In this document: piece by piece, positions 7,281-15,744 of the stretch
How positions within the stretch are numbered: position 1 is the first letter of the stretch
Layout of the letters: every line of letters starts with the position of its first letter
From: Lachnospiraceae bacterium KH1T2
Lineage (GTDB): Bacteria; Bacillota; Clostridia; Lachnospirales; Lachnospiraceae
Direction: 5' to 3'
Length of the DNA stretch: 64,000 nt
NCBI GenBank assembly: GCA_900114405.1
Contig: FOSY01000003.1
Location: 248,001 to 312,000 of the forward strand
The notes under the pieces: generated by a model
Databases searched by the model: none
Told to the model about the DNA's origin: nothing
Seen by the model: the letters and a program-made list of their open reading frames with translations, nothing else
Position numbers and translations under genes: made by a program

Positions 7281-7973
7281 ATGAGAAAGATTAATGTATT
7301 GGGCATAAATCTCAGAGACTATTCCGTTAGGGAATCTTTGAGACGGATAAACCTATATCTGAATAATAATCAATGCAATACAATTGATTTTGTTACTCAC
7401 AATGTATTGCTCCTGGCGGCAGGTTCAGAGGAGCTGACAGGTAATATAGAAAAGATGGATATGACTGTGCTTGCGACACCTGATATTCTTCAGGCGGCAG
7501 GAGTGAGCAGCCATTCCAGAGAGAAAGAGATCGAAAACAATCTTCTTTTGAAAGGCATATTTAGGAAGCTTGCAAAAGAAAAGCGGAAAATATACCTCCT
7601 TTCTGAAAATCAGGACTCGCTTTCAGAGCTTGCACTTGGTATGGGACAGTTCAGCAATGAGCTGTATGTTGTTGGGAACAGCGTACCGGGTGATTCTGAG
7701 GAGAACGATGATACTATTGTCAATGATATCAACAGTGTAATTCCTGATGTTATCCTGACAAATCTTCCTTCACCTAATGCGGAGAAATTCATCAGCGATA
7801 ATAGAAAACGAATGAACGTGAAGCTTGCAGTAATAATCCGAGATGTCTCGCTTAAGACTACAGAAGATGGTAAGGTTAAAAAAGGCGGTCTGAGGGGATT
7901 TTTAATGAGAAAATTTTTCCACTCAGCAGCTGCAAATTATGTGAAAGATTCTGAAAGGAAAAATATCAATTAA
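7281..7973 (+). CDS. Divergent WecG/TagA/CpsF family glycosyltransferase
   Basis: The 230-residue product follows the WecG/TagA order: N-terminal INVLGINLRDYSVRESL, a TxN segment (FVTHNVLLLAAGS), a PD motif (LATPDILQAAG), a Rossmann-like segment (RKIYLLSENQDSLSELA), and a late segment (DVILTNLPSPNAEKFISDNRKR). Classical members transfer ManNAc or related sugars to a lipid-linked acceptor. Here the usual PDG becomes PDI, and the GAPKQE segment, whose Gln is implicated in catalysis, reads PSPNAE. The enzyme may be altered or inactive. GAGGGA precedes the ATG. Confidence 0.65.
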   Translation: MRKINVLGINLRDYSVRESLRRINLYLNNNQCNTIDFVTHNVLLLAAGSEELTGNIEKMDMTVLATPDILQAAGVSSHSREKEIENNLLLKGIFRKLAKEKRKIYLLSENQDSLSELALGMGQFSNELYVVGNSVPGDSEENDDTIVNDINSVIPDVILTNLPSPNAEKFISDNRKRMNVKLAVIIRDVSLKTTEDGKVKKGGLRGFLMRKFFHSAAANYVKDSERKNIN

Positions 7974-8156
7974 ACATTTTGCATAAAAAATCACTCCAAT
8001 TACTTTATTATTTTGGTTAGTTGTATTAAAATAGTAAATAGTTGGAGTATCCACACATCTGCTAGTAGGTAAAAATAACGGAAAGGGTGTTTCCAATGCT
8101 TTTGAGGATTGCGGGGATTCTGAGAGCATGTTCATGAGGGAGAAGGAGCAAAAGTT
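7974..8156. other. Intergenic region before the CdaR-like gene
   Basis: It contains an inverted pair ACTCCAA (7993-7999)/TTGGAGT (8042-8048) around an AT-rich, weakly promoter-like stretch. Two short potential hairpins follow, GGAAA/TTTCC and ATGCTTTT/GAGAGCAT (with G-U pairs), before the ribosome site of the next gene. No known riboswitch was recognised. Confidence 0.4.
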
Positions 8157-9248
8157 ATGATTTCTAACCAAATACTTCAGACTACAATAGAGGGTTTGAA
8201 GAACATTGCACGTATCGATTTTTGTATAACCGATACGGAAGGCAAGGCTCTTGCCTCGACATTTGACACAATTGAGATTGATGATACGGATGTAATTGCA
8301 TTTGTTTCATCACCTGCAGACAGCCAGGAAATTCAGGGCTATCAGTTCTTTAAGGTCTATGACGATGACGATCAGCTTGAATATATTTTAATTGCAAATG
8401 GCGGGACTGATGATGTTTACATAATCGGTAAGATGGCAGCATATCAGCTGACTAACCTGTTGATTGCCTATAAGGAAAGATTTGATAAAGACAATTTTGT
8501 CAAGAATCTTCTTTTGGACAATCTTCTTTTAGTTGATATCTTTAACAGAGCAAAGAAACTGCACATCAATACTGATGCAAAGCGTGTGGTAATGATCGCT
8601 GAAACTTTATCAGAGACAAATACCGTAGCGTTAGAAAAGATAAGAGAAGAGTTTAATACAGACACACATGATTTTGTTACAGCCGTAGATGAAAAAGATG
8701 TTATTATAATCAAAGAGCTTACGACTAACAGGATGGCTAATGAGATCGTAAAGACTGCCGATAATATAATCCGTCTTTTCCCAAGCGCAGGCAATGCAAA
8801 AGTAAGAGTTGCATACGGTACGGTAGTAGACGAGATCAAGGATGTCAGCCGCTCATACAAGGAAGCCAGAATGGCACTTGATGTAGGTAAGATATTCTTC
8901 CGTGATGATGATAAGATCTCTTACGATGAACTTGGAATCGGACGTATCATTTATCAGCTTCCGATACCACTCTGTAAAATGTTCATCAATGAGATATTTA
9001 AGAATAAGACACCGGATCAATTTGACGAAGAGACTATCACTACTATCGACAAGTTTTTCGAAAATTCACTCAATGTCTCTGAGACAAGCCGTCAGCTTTA
9101 TATTCATAGAAATACTTTGGTTTACAGACTTGATAAACTTCAGAAGCAGACAGGTCTTGACCTTCGTATATTTGAGGACGCCATTACCTTCAAGATCGCG
9201 ATGATGGTTGCAAAGTATATGAAGTACATGGAAGACTACGACTTCTGA
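8157..9248 (+). CDS. CdaR/PucR-type transcriptional regulator
   Basis: The 363-residue protein has an N-terminal sensory domain (ITDTEGKALAST, about residues 20-100), a GGDEF-like middle region (about 140-260, VRVAYGTVVDEIKDVSRSYKEARMAL) and a C-terminal PucR helix-turn-helix (about 305-350, NVSETSRQLYIHRNTLVYRLDKLQKQTGLDL). This is the layout of the CdaR family, which in some bacteria senses sugar diacids. The ligand here is not evident. A strong ribosome site (GAAGGAG) precedes the ATG. It lies 32 bases upstream of ftsE without a terminator, so it may be transcribed with ftsEX. Confidence 0.85.
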   Translation: MISNQILQTTIEGLKNIARIDFCITDTEGKALASTFDTIEIDDTDVIAFVSSPADSQEIQGYQFFKVYDDDDQLEYILIANGGTDDVYIIGKMAAYQLTNLLIAYKERFDKDNFVKNLLLDNLLLVDIFNRAKKLHINTDAKRVVMIAETLSETNTVALEKIREEFNTDTHDFVTAVDEKDVIIIKELTTNRMANEIVKTADNIIRLFPSAGNAKVRVAYGTVVDEIKDVSRSYKEARMALDVGKIFFRDDDKISYDELGIGRIIYQLPIPLCKMFINEIFKNKTPDQFDEETITTIDKFFENSLNVSETSRQLYIHRNTLVYRLDKLQKQTGLDLRIFEDAITFKIAMMVAKYMKYMEDYDF

Positions 9249-9280
9249 AAAAATTAAAATGCTGAAAAGGATGCGACAGA

Positions 9281-9967
9281 ATGATTACTCTGGAGGATGT
9301 AAGTAAGACATATTCCACAGGTTCGCCGGCTCTTGACGGAATCAGCCTTAATATCGAGAAAGGTGAGTTCGTCTTTATAGTAGGTGACAGTGGTTCGGGA
9401 AAGTCAACGCTGATAAAATTGCTTTTGCGTGAGCTTCGCCCAACAAGCGGGAAAATCGTTGTCAATCATACAGATGTAAATAGGCTCAGACACGGAAAGA
9501 TTCCGATGTACAGGAGAGGTATCGGTACAGTTTTCCAGGATTTCCGTTTGCTGAAGGACAGAAATGTATATGAAAATGTTGCTTTTGCACAAAGGGTTAT
9601 TTCTGTTCCGAGTCGTGAGATCAGAAAGAATGTACCGAGCGTACTTTCGCTGGTAGGTCTTGCGGAAAAGTATAAATCAAAACCGAAAGAGCTTTCCGGA
9701 GGAGAGCAGCAGCGAGTAGCGCTTGCGAGAGCAATCGTTAATAAGCCGCCTATTCTTTTGGCAGATGAGCCGACAGGAAATCTTGACCCAAAGAATTCAT
9801 GGGAAATAATGATGCTTTTGGACCAGATAAATGCAAATGGTACGACAGTCCTTGTAGTAACCCATAATAGAGAGATCGTTAATGCAATGCGTAAGCGAGT
9901 GATCACAATGCGTAAGGGCGTGATAATCAGCGATCAGAAAAAAGGTGGTTATATAGATGAGGATTAG
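9281..9967 (+). CDS. ftsE: Cell division ATP-binding protein FtsE
   Basis: The 228-residue ABC ATPase has Walker A GDSGSGKST (residues 35-43), a Q loop at Q86 (VFQDFRLL), signature LSGGEQQ (138-144), and Walker B ILLADEP with D162/E163. The VFQDFRLL and YENVAFA segments are typical of FtsE. With FtsX it forms a membrane complex that switches on peptidoglycan hydrolases; it does not transport a substrate. It overlaps ftsX by 11 bases, which suggests translational coupling. Confidence 0.95.
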   Translation: MITLEDVSKTYSTGSPALDGISLNIEKGEFVFIVGDSGSGKSTLIKLLLRELRPTSGKIVVNHTDVNRLRHGKIPMYRRGIGTVFQDFRLLKDRNVYENVAFAQRVISVPSREIRKNVPSVLSLVGLAEKYKSKPKELSGGEQQRVALARAIVNKPPILLADEPTGNLDPKNSWEIMMLLDQINANGTTVLVVTHNREIVNAMRKRVITMRKGVIISDQKKGGYIDED

Positions 9968-10856
9968 TACATTTTTTTATTCATTGGGACAGGGCATTAA
10001 AAATATATGGAGAAATAAGCTTTTCTCATTGGCTACAGTCGCTACGATCGCAGCCTGCGTATTCATATTCGGTGTCTTTTATTCGATAATCCTGAATTTC
10101 CAGAATATCGTTAAACAGGCACAGACCGGAGTAGCAGTCACAGTATTTTTTGACGATGGCACTTCGGATGAACGCATAGAGGAGATCGGAAACGAGATAA
10201 AAAAGCGCGGTGAAGTATCCAAAGTTGTATTTGTTTCTGCAGAAGAAGCGTGGGAGACCTTCAAGACACAGAACCTTGGCGACTACGTGGACAGCTTTGG
10301 TGATGATAACCCGCTCGAAAATGATGCAAACTACGAGATCTATCTGAATGATGTATCGATGCAGGATAGCCTCGTTACTTATCTTGAAAGTATAGATGAT
10401 GTAAGAGAGGTTCATAAGTCTGTGATCCTGGCTTCAATGCTCACGTCAGTCAATTCGCTGATAAGTGTTGTTTCAATAGGTATAATCCTGATACTTCTTG
10501 CGGTATCTATATTCCTTATAAGCAATACTGTAGCGCTCGGTATCGAGGTAAGACGTGAGGAGATATCCATAATGAAGCTTATAGGCGCGACTGACTTTGT
10601 TGTAAGAGCACCTTTCGTCTTTGAAGGTATGCTTTTAGGACTTGTGGGAGCTGTACTTCCGCTTGTTGCGATCTATTTCATTTATGGAAATGTGGTCGAG
10701 TACCTGACACAGAAATTCAGACTGCTGGATTCACTGCTTCAGTTCCTTTCAATTGCTCAGATATTTAATACTTTGGTTCCTGTGGCAGTAGCACTTGGCG
10801 TAGGAATCGGATTTTTGGGAAGCTTTGCAACAGCAAGAAAGCATCTCAGAGTTTAA
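9957..10856 (+). CDS. ftsX: Cell division protein FtsX
   Basis: The 299-residue protein has an N-terminal helix (about 20-45), a large extracytoplasmic domain (about 48-165), and three further helices in the C-terminal half, with the FtsX-type EVRREEISIMKLIGATDFVVRAPFVFEG loop. It transmits the ATP-driven change in FtsE to wall hydrolases outside the cell. In Gram-positives the partners are CwlO/PcsB-type enzymes; none lies in this window. The S41 protease gene follows after a hairpin. Confidence 0.95.
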   Translation: MRISTFFYSLGQGIKNIWRNKLFSLATVATIAACVFIFGVFYSIILNFQNIVKQAQTGVAVTVFFDDGTSDERIEEIGNEIKKRGEVSKVVFVSAEEAWETFKTQNLGDYVDSFGDDNPLENDANYEIYLNDVSMQDSLVTYLESIDDVREVHKSVILASMLTSVNSLISVVSIGIILILLAVSIFLISNTVALGIEVRREEISIMKLIGATDFVVRAPFVFEGMLLGLVGAVLPLVAIYFIYGNVVEYLTQKFRLLDSLLQFLSIAQIFNTLVPVAVALGVGIGFLGSFATARKHLRV

Positions 10857-10874
10857 GCATAAGGTTTAAGGATT

Positions 10875-10905
10875 AAAAGGAAGAAGCGGATGTTTCTTCC
10901 TTTTT
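10875..10905 (+). terminator. Terminator-like hairpin between ftsX and the S41 protease gene
   Basis: AAAAGGAAGAA (10875-10885) pairs with TTCTTCCTTTT (10894-10904), ending in T residues. The stem is AT-rich, so termination may be partial. Confidence 0.65.
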
Positions 10906-10932
10906 CAGATTAAAAGAGGAGTGAGCGTATTT

Positions 10933-12147
10933 ATGAAAAGACATCTTGGTTTTACAGCAGGTTTGATCTCAGGTCTATTGGCAGCCTGTCTGGTTTTGGG
11001 GATGTATGCCGGGATCAGGTCGCTTAATGGAGGTTCAGCGGCAGGCATCGGAGGCAGTCAGGCATCTTATGGAGTGCTTAGCGGTAATGTTATCCAAAAG
11101 ATAAATTACTTAAATGACCTGATAGATGAGAGATACTTGAAATACAGCGATGACCTTAAATCCACGGATATTTCCGAGGGAATATATAAGGGAATGTTTG
11201 AATCGCTCGGGGATCAGTTCAGCGAGTACTACACGGCTGAGGAGTTTGCGGCACTGCAGGCTTCGTTTTCCGGCTCATTTGAGGGAATAGGTGCCGGTAT
11301 CAGCCAGAATAAAGTAACAAATGAATTTATCGTAAGCACGCTGACAGAAAATTCACCGGCAGAGAAAGCCGGAGTTCAGATAGGCGATATTTTCAGCAAG
11401 GTAGACGGAAAGAGCGTAGACGGCTACAGCCTTGAAGAGCTTGTTTCACATGTGCGGGGAGAAAAAGGTTCTAAGGTTGAGATAGAGTTCCTGCGTGGTG
11501 AAGATAAAGAGCCTGTAACGATCGAGATAACGAGAGACTCCATAGAGTCGAAGACAGTTTCCGTGGATATGATCGACGATGACACGGGATATATGATCAT
11601 CGCGGCATTTGAAAATGTGACAGAGTCACAGTTTGATAAGGGACTTGAAGAGCTTAAGAGTAAGAAGATCAAGAAACTTATACTTGATCTGCGAGGCAAC
11701 TCCGGCGGAAATGTAGATGTATGCGCGCACATTGCGGATAAGCTGCTTCCGACAGGAACTATAGTCTACACTAAAAATAAAGATGGCAAAGAAAACAGAT
11801 GGTCATCTGATGCAAGCTGCCTCGGAGTGCCTATGGTCGTGCTTGTGGATGGAAACTCCGCAAGTGCTTCGGAGATCCTGGCAGGCGCTATAAAGGACTT
11901 TGGTGCCGGAAAGCTGGTCGGAACTACGACATATGGCAAGGGAATAGTTCAGGATGTACTTCAGCTGAAGGACGGAAGTGCAGTAAAGATCACGACGAGA
12001 AAGTACTACTCGCCGAGTGGCAACAATATACAGGGAACAGGGATCGAGCCGGATGTGGTCGTTGAATTCGACGCAGACCGCTATATAGAAGATCATTATG
12101 ATAATCAGCTTGAAAAGGCAAAAGAAATTATAAAGGGAATGAACTAG
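10933..12147 (+). CDS. S41 family C-terminal processing protease (CtpA-like)
   Basis: The 404-residue protein begins with a signal/anchor helix (about residues 8-30), a helical linker, a PDZ domain (about 110-190, GIGAGISQNK...ENSPAEKAGVQIGDIF) and the S41 catalytic core. The serine lies in GNSASASEI (about residue 312) and the lysine in TYGKGIVQ (about residue 336), the Ser-Lys pair of CtpA/Tsp. It acts outside the membrane. GTG at 10921 overlaps AGAGGAG, so ATG 10933 is preferred. Placement after ftsEX is a recurrent arrangement in Clostridia and suggests a role in hydrolase control. Confidence 0.92.
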   Translation: MKRHLGFTAGLISGLLAACLVLGMYAGIRSLNGGSAAGIGGSQASYGVLSGNVIQKINYLNDLIDERYLKYSDDLKSTDISEGIYKGMFESLGDQFSEYYTAEEFAALQASFSGSFEGIGAGISQNKVTNEFIVSTLTENSPAEKAGVQIGDIFSKVDGKSVDGYSLEELVSHVRGEKGSKVEIEFLRGEDKEPVTIEITRDSIESKTVSVDMIDDDTGYMIIAAFENVTESQFDKGLEELKSKKIKKLILDLRGNSGGNVDVCAHIADKLLPTGTIVYTKNKDGKENRWSSDASCLGVPMVVLVDGNSASASEILAGAIKDFGAGKLVGTTTYGKGIVQDVLQLKDGSAVKITTRKYYSPSGNNIQGTGIEPDVVVEFDADRYIEDHYDNQLEKAKEIIKGMN

Positions 12148-12158
12148 GGGGATTTATC

Positions 12159-14225
12159 ATGTATGACGAGCTTAGAGAATTTGAGACAGTAGAACCGGAA
12201 TTTTCAGCAAGGTTCGAGAAACACTATAATGAGTTGAAGTGGCTCTATGAGGAACTTTACCATGGAGATAAGCAGGCTTTTGACTACTTCTGCAAGATGC
12301 TCTATCAGAGCTATTTAGAGCGTAAAGAGTCACTTAAGAAGATAGACCGCAGGAGAGAAGGCAATGATAGCTGGTATAAGGACGGTTCTCTCACGGGAAT
12401 GATGATGTATGCCAACGCATTTGCGGACGATCTGAAGGGTGTTGAAAAGCATTTGGACTACATTGAAGAATGCGGTGTTAACTATCTTCATCTCATGCCT
12501 CTTCTTGAAAGCCCGGAGGGAAGAAGTGACGGCGGCTATGCGGTTTCTGATTTCAGGAAAGTGCAGCCATCGTTAGGTACTATAAAGGATCTGGAAAAGC
12601 TTACAGATCATTGTCATAAGAAAAAGATAAATGTCTGCCTTGACTTCGTGATGAACCACACAAGCGAAGATCATGAGTGGGCGAGACGCGCGAAAGCGGG
12701 AGAGAAGGAATATCAGGACAGATACTTCTTCTTTGATAACTGGGATATACCTTCAGAGTTTGAAAAGACAGTTCCGCAGGTATTTCCGCAGACTGCACCG
12801 GGGAATTTCTCGTGGTGTGCTGAGGCGGGTAAAGTCGTGATGACGACATTCTATCCCTTCCAGTGGGATTTAAATTATGCAAATCCGACGGTTTTTAATG
12901 ACATGACGGCGAATATGCTGTATCTTATGAATCGTGGTATAGATGTCATCAGACTTGATGCGACACCGTACATATGGAAAAAGATAGGTACAGCCTGCAG
13001 AAATCTGCCTGAGGTGCATACTTTGGTAAGGATAATGCATATGGCGTGTGATATCGTGGCGCCTGGAACACTGCTTCTGGGTGAGGTGGTAATGGAGCCT
13101 TCAAAGGTAGTGCCTTACTTCGGGACAGTTGATAAGCCGGAGTGTCATATGCTATATAATGTCACTACGATGGCAAGTACATGGCACACAGTCGCTACAC
13201 ATGATGTAAGACTGCTCAAGCATCAGCTGGGACAGGTATTTGCTCTTCCGAAGCAGTACACTTTCTTGAATTACTTAAGATGTCATGACGATATCGGCTG
13301 GGGACTTGACTATAACTATCTTGCACAATTTGGCTTTGAGGAAGTGTCGCATAAGAAGTTCCTGAACGATTATTTCACAGGCAGAAGGCTCGGAAGCGAT
13401 ATGCGAGGCGAGCTTTATAATGATGATCCAAGGCTCGGAGATGCGAGACTTTGCGGAACTACGGCTTCACTTTGCGGAGTAGAAGCTGCTGAGTATGAGC
13501 GAAATCCATATAAGCTCGACTGGTCTTTAAGACTTGATGAAATGCTTCACGCATTTTTGTTTACGCAGAGCGGTGTGCCGGTGCTTTACTCAGGTGATGA
13601 GATAGCTCAGCTTAATGACTATACATACCATAAAAACCCTATCAAGTGGGATGACAGCCGCTATATCCACAGAGGAAAGATGATCTGGGATGATGCAGTG
13701 CTCAGGAACTCACCAAAGACACGCCAGGGCAGGATGTTTAAGTCTGTAAAGACGTTGGAAAATATCCGAAATGAGCATGATGTCTTTAATGGTGCGGCAG
13801 ATACATGGATAGTAGAGACATATAATGACAGCATTTTGGGTATCGGCAGATACTATAATGGCGAAAAACTCATAGCGCTTTTCAACTTCTCTGATCAGGA
13901 TCAGACAGCGTGGATAAATGAGTCTGAGTCATATATAGACCTCATCACAGGTGAGCCGAGGGCGGCGCGTGGAGTGAATATCACTTCATATGGTTTTGCA
14001 TGGCTCTTGACAGTTTTCCCTTCTGCGAAGGAAGAAAAGCCTGCAGCGAAGAAAACAGTCAGAAGAAGAACTGCATCTGCCAAGCCTGCGGCAGCTAAAA
14101 AGACCACTGCAGTCAAGTCTGCGGTTAAGAAGACCACCACAGCCAAAACTGCAAAGACTGCAGGCACGGCGGCTAAAAAGACCAAAACAGCGGTAAAGAA
14201 GACCACTGCGAAGTCTAAGACATAA
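12159..14225 (+). CDS. Amylosucrase-like GH13 enzyme with a Lys/Ala-rich tail
   Basis: Residues 1-620 match GH13 amylosucrase in order: an N-terminal helical domain, DGGYAVSDFRKV and NHTSEDHEWARRA, the nucleophile D267 in VIRLDATPYIWKK, the acid/base E309 in LLGEVV, and the H376-D377 pair in RCHDDIGW. Such enzymes make alpha-1,4-glucan from sucrose or act on related alpha-glucosides. After the catalytic part, residues 625-688 are almost only Lys, Ala and Thr (KKTT/AAKK units), like a histone H1 tail, which is not part of the family. No signal peptide is present, so it is cytoplasmic. AGGGGGA precedes the ATG, and the gene starts 11 bases after the S41 protease. Confidence 0.8.
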   Translation: MYDELREFETVEPEFSARFEKHYNELKWLYEELYHGDKQAFDYFCKMLYQSYLERKESLKKIDRRREGNDSWYKDGSLTGMMMYANAFADDLKGVEKHLDYIEECGVNYLHLMPLLESPEGRSDGGYAVSDFRKVQPSLGTIKDLEKLTDHCHKKKINVCLDFVMNHTSEDHEWARRAKAGEKEYQDRYFFFDNWDIPSEFEKTVPQVFPQTAPGNFSWCAEAGKVVMTTFYPFQWDLNYANPTVFNDMTANMLYLMNRGIDVIRLDATPYIWKKIGTACRNLPEVHTLVRIMHMACDIVAPGTLLLGEVVMEPSKVVPYFGTVDKPECHMLYNVTTMASTWHTVATHDVRLLKHQLGQVFALPKQYTFLNYLRCHDDIGWGLDYNYLAQFGFEEVSHKKFLNDYFTGRRLGSDMRGELYNDDPRLGDARLCGTTASLCGVEAAEYERNPYKLDWSLRLDEMLHAFLFTQSGVPVLYSGDEIAQLNDYTYHKNPIKWDDSRYIHRGKMIWDDAVLRNSPKTRQGRMFKSVKTLENIRNEHDVFNGAADTWIVETYNDSILGIGRYYNGEKLIALFNFSDQDQTAWINESESYIDLITGEPRAARGVNITSYGFAWLLTVFPSAKEEKPAAKKTVRRRTASAKPAAAKKTTAVKSAVKKTTTAKTAKTAGTAAKKTKTAVKKTTAKSKT

Positions 14226-14255
14226 GATTTGATTTAGAAATGGAAGATTTATACG

Positions 14256-15476
14256 ATGATGAATGATAAGGCAATTGTTGTTTCTAACGCAGCAGTAATA
14301 TTAAAAAAAGGCGGCGGACGTCTCCTGAAGAGCGGCGGAGCATGGATATTTGACAACGAGATCGCACGTATCGATGGAGCTTATGAAAATGGAGATATCG
14401 TGGCAGTTAATGACTTCGACGGATATTTCCTCGGCTGGGGCTACATCAATACAAAGTCAAAGATTACTGTAAGGATACTTTCAAGAAAGGTGGAGGAGCC
14501 TGTAACAGCAGAGCTTCTTGAGAGAAGAGTAAGAGAAGCGTGGAACTACCGTAAGGAAGTGATCGACACCTCCTCATGCAGACTTATCTTTGGAGAGGCT
14601 GATTTCCTGCCGGGATTTACCATCGACAAGTTTGAGGATGTCCTTGTTATAGAGTCGCTTACTCTTGGTGCTGACCGCTTGAAACTGCTTGTGCTCGACA
14701 TCTGCAAGAAAGTGCTTGCGGAGGACGGCATAAAGATCCGCGGTATCTATGAACGCTCTGATGCGAAAGTACGTGAAAAAGAAGGACTTAAGCGCCTTAA
14801 AGGATTCATCGGTGATGAATTTGATACTAAGGTTCAGATAGTAGAGAACGGGGTCAAGTACTACGTGGATGTAGAGAACGGACAGAAGACAGGCTTTTTC
14901 CTCGACCAGAAGAATAACAGAGCGGCTATAGCGCGCTTCTGCAAGGGGAAGTCAGTGCTTGACTGCTTCACACATACTGGCTCCTTTGCGCTTAATGCAG
15001 GTGCAGCGGGTGCCAAGTCAGTGCATGCGGTAGACGCTTCTGACCTCGCTATTGCACAGGCTGAGGAGAATGCAAGGCTTAATGGGCTTGAAGATGTAGT
15101 TTCCTTTGAGACAGCTGATGTATTTGATCTGCTTCCGAAGCTTGAGGCAGAGAATAAGAAATATGATGTGGTCATCCTCGATCCGCCGGCATTTACTAAG
15201 AATCGTGCTTCTATCAAGAATGCGGTGAAGGGCTACCGTGAGATAAATATCAGAGGAATGAAGCTTGTGAAAAACGGCGGTTTCCTTGCTACATGCTCAT
15301 GTTCACACTTCATGGACCCTGAGCTATTCACTAAGACTATCGGAGAAGCTGCAAGGGATGCGCATAAGAGGCTCCGTCAGGTAGAATTCAGGACACAGGC
15401 GCCTGATCATCCGATACTTTGGGCGGCAGATGAGTCTTATTATCTTAAATTTTATATTTTCCAGGTTGTTGATTGA
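14256..15476 (+). CDS. Class I SAM-dependent rRNA methyltransferase (RlmI/RlmK-type)
   Basis: The 406-residue protein has an N-terminal PUA RNA-binding domain (about 1-85), a middle domain (FGEADFLPGFTIDKF; YERSDAKVREKEGL) and a C-terminal Rossmann methyltransferase with DCFTHTGSF (about 237-245), the acidic VHAVDAS end of strand 2, DPPAFTK (about 308-314) and TCSCSHFM (about 346-353). This matches 23S rRNA cytosine-C5 methyltransferases of the RlmI type. The exact target base is not proven. Two adjacent ATGs (14256 and 14259) are possible. It is followed by an inverted-repeat element and a terminator. Confidence 0.88.
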   Translation: MMNDKAIVVSNAAVILKKGGGRLLKSGGAWIFDNEIARIDGAYENGDIVAVNDFDGYFLGWGYINTKSKITVRILSRKVEEPVTAELLERRVREAWNYRKEVIDTSSCRLIFGEADFLPGFTIDKFEDVLVIESLTLGADRLKLLVLDICKKVLAEDGIKIRGIYERSDAKVREKEGLKRLKGFIGDEFDTKVQIVENGVKYYVDVENGQKTGFFLDQKNNRAAIARFCKGKSVLDCFTHTGSFALNAGAAGAKSVHAVDASDLAIAQAEENARLNGLEDVVSFETADVFDLLPKLEAENKKYDVVILDPPAFTKNRASIKNAVKGYREINIRGMKLVKNGGFLATCSCSHFMDPELFTKTIGEAARDAHKRLRQVEFRTQAPDHPILWAADESYYLKFYIFQVVD

Positions 15477-15477
15477 T

Positions 15478-15586
15478 TAGTGTTTTGACACATTCATAAT
15501 TAAACTTATGTCGTAGCTCGAATGAGCCTTATGTTGGCGATTTCGAGATATGACATTAGTTTGATTTAGAACGTGTCAATACACTA
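15478..15586. repeat. Long imperfect inverted repeat (44-base arms)
   Basis: The arm at 15478-15521 (starts TAGTGTTTTGACAC) pairs with 15543-15586 (ends GTGTCAATACACTA) with about eight mismatches, around a 21-base loop. The whole 109-base unit begins TAGTG and ends CACTA. It encodes nothing. It is MITE-like in shape, but no target duplication or related transposase was found, and it could instead be a large RNA hairpin. Confidence 0.75.
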
Positions 15587-15590
15587 GAGT

Positions 15591-15635
15591 AACTGTTTTG
15601 AGTGTATACAAATTATGCTCAAAACAGTTTTTTTT
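15591..15635 (+). terminator. Terminator downstream of the methyltransferase gene
   Basis: AACTGTTTTGAG (15591-15602) pairs perfectly with CTCAAAACAGTT (15618-15629), followed by a T-run. A TGTATACAA box (15603-15611) lies in the loop. Confidence 0.9.
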
Positions 15636-15645
15636 GTTTTTTTAA

Positions 15646-15670
15646 AGTACAATTGATGAAATTTTGTACT
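15646..15670. promoter_or_regulatory. Operator-like inverted repeat before the first secreted protein gene
   Basis: AGTACAA (15646-15652) and TTGTACT (15664-15670) form a perfect dyad with an 11-base spacer, about 75 bases upstream of the start codon at 15745. No regulator gene is adjacent. Confidence 0.4.
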
Positions 15671-15744
15671 AAAAATGATACTATTTATACGTTGAGCAAT
15701 CGACGGGAAAATAAGTGTGGAAATAAGAAAGGAAAAGAAGTTCG

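Noticed and set aside
7974..8156. Cyclic-di-GMP or other known riboswitch before the CdaR-like gene
   Set aside because: None of the conserved cores that I know is present; only short weak hairpins are seen.
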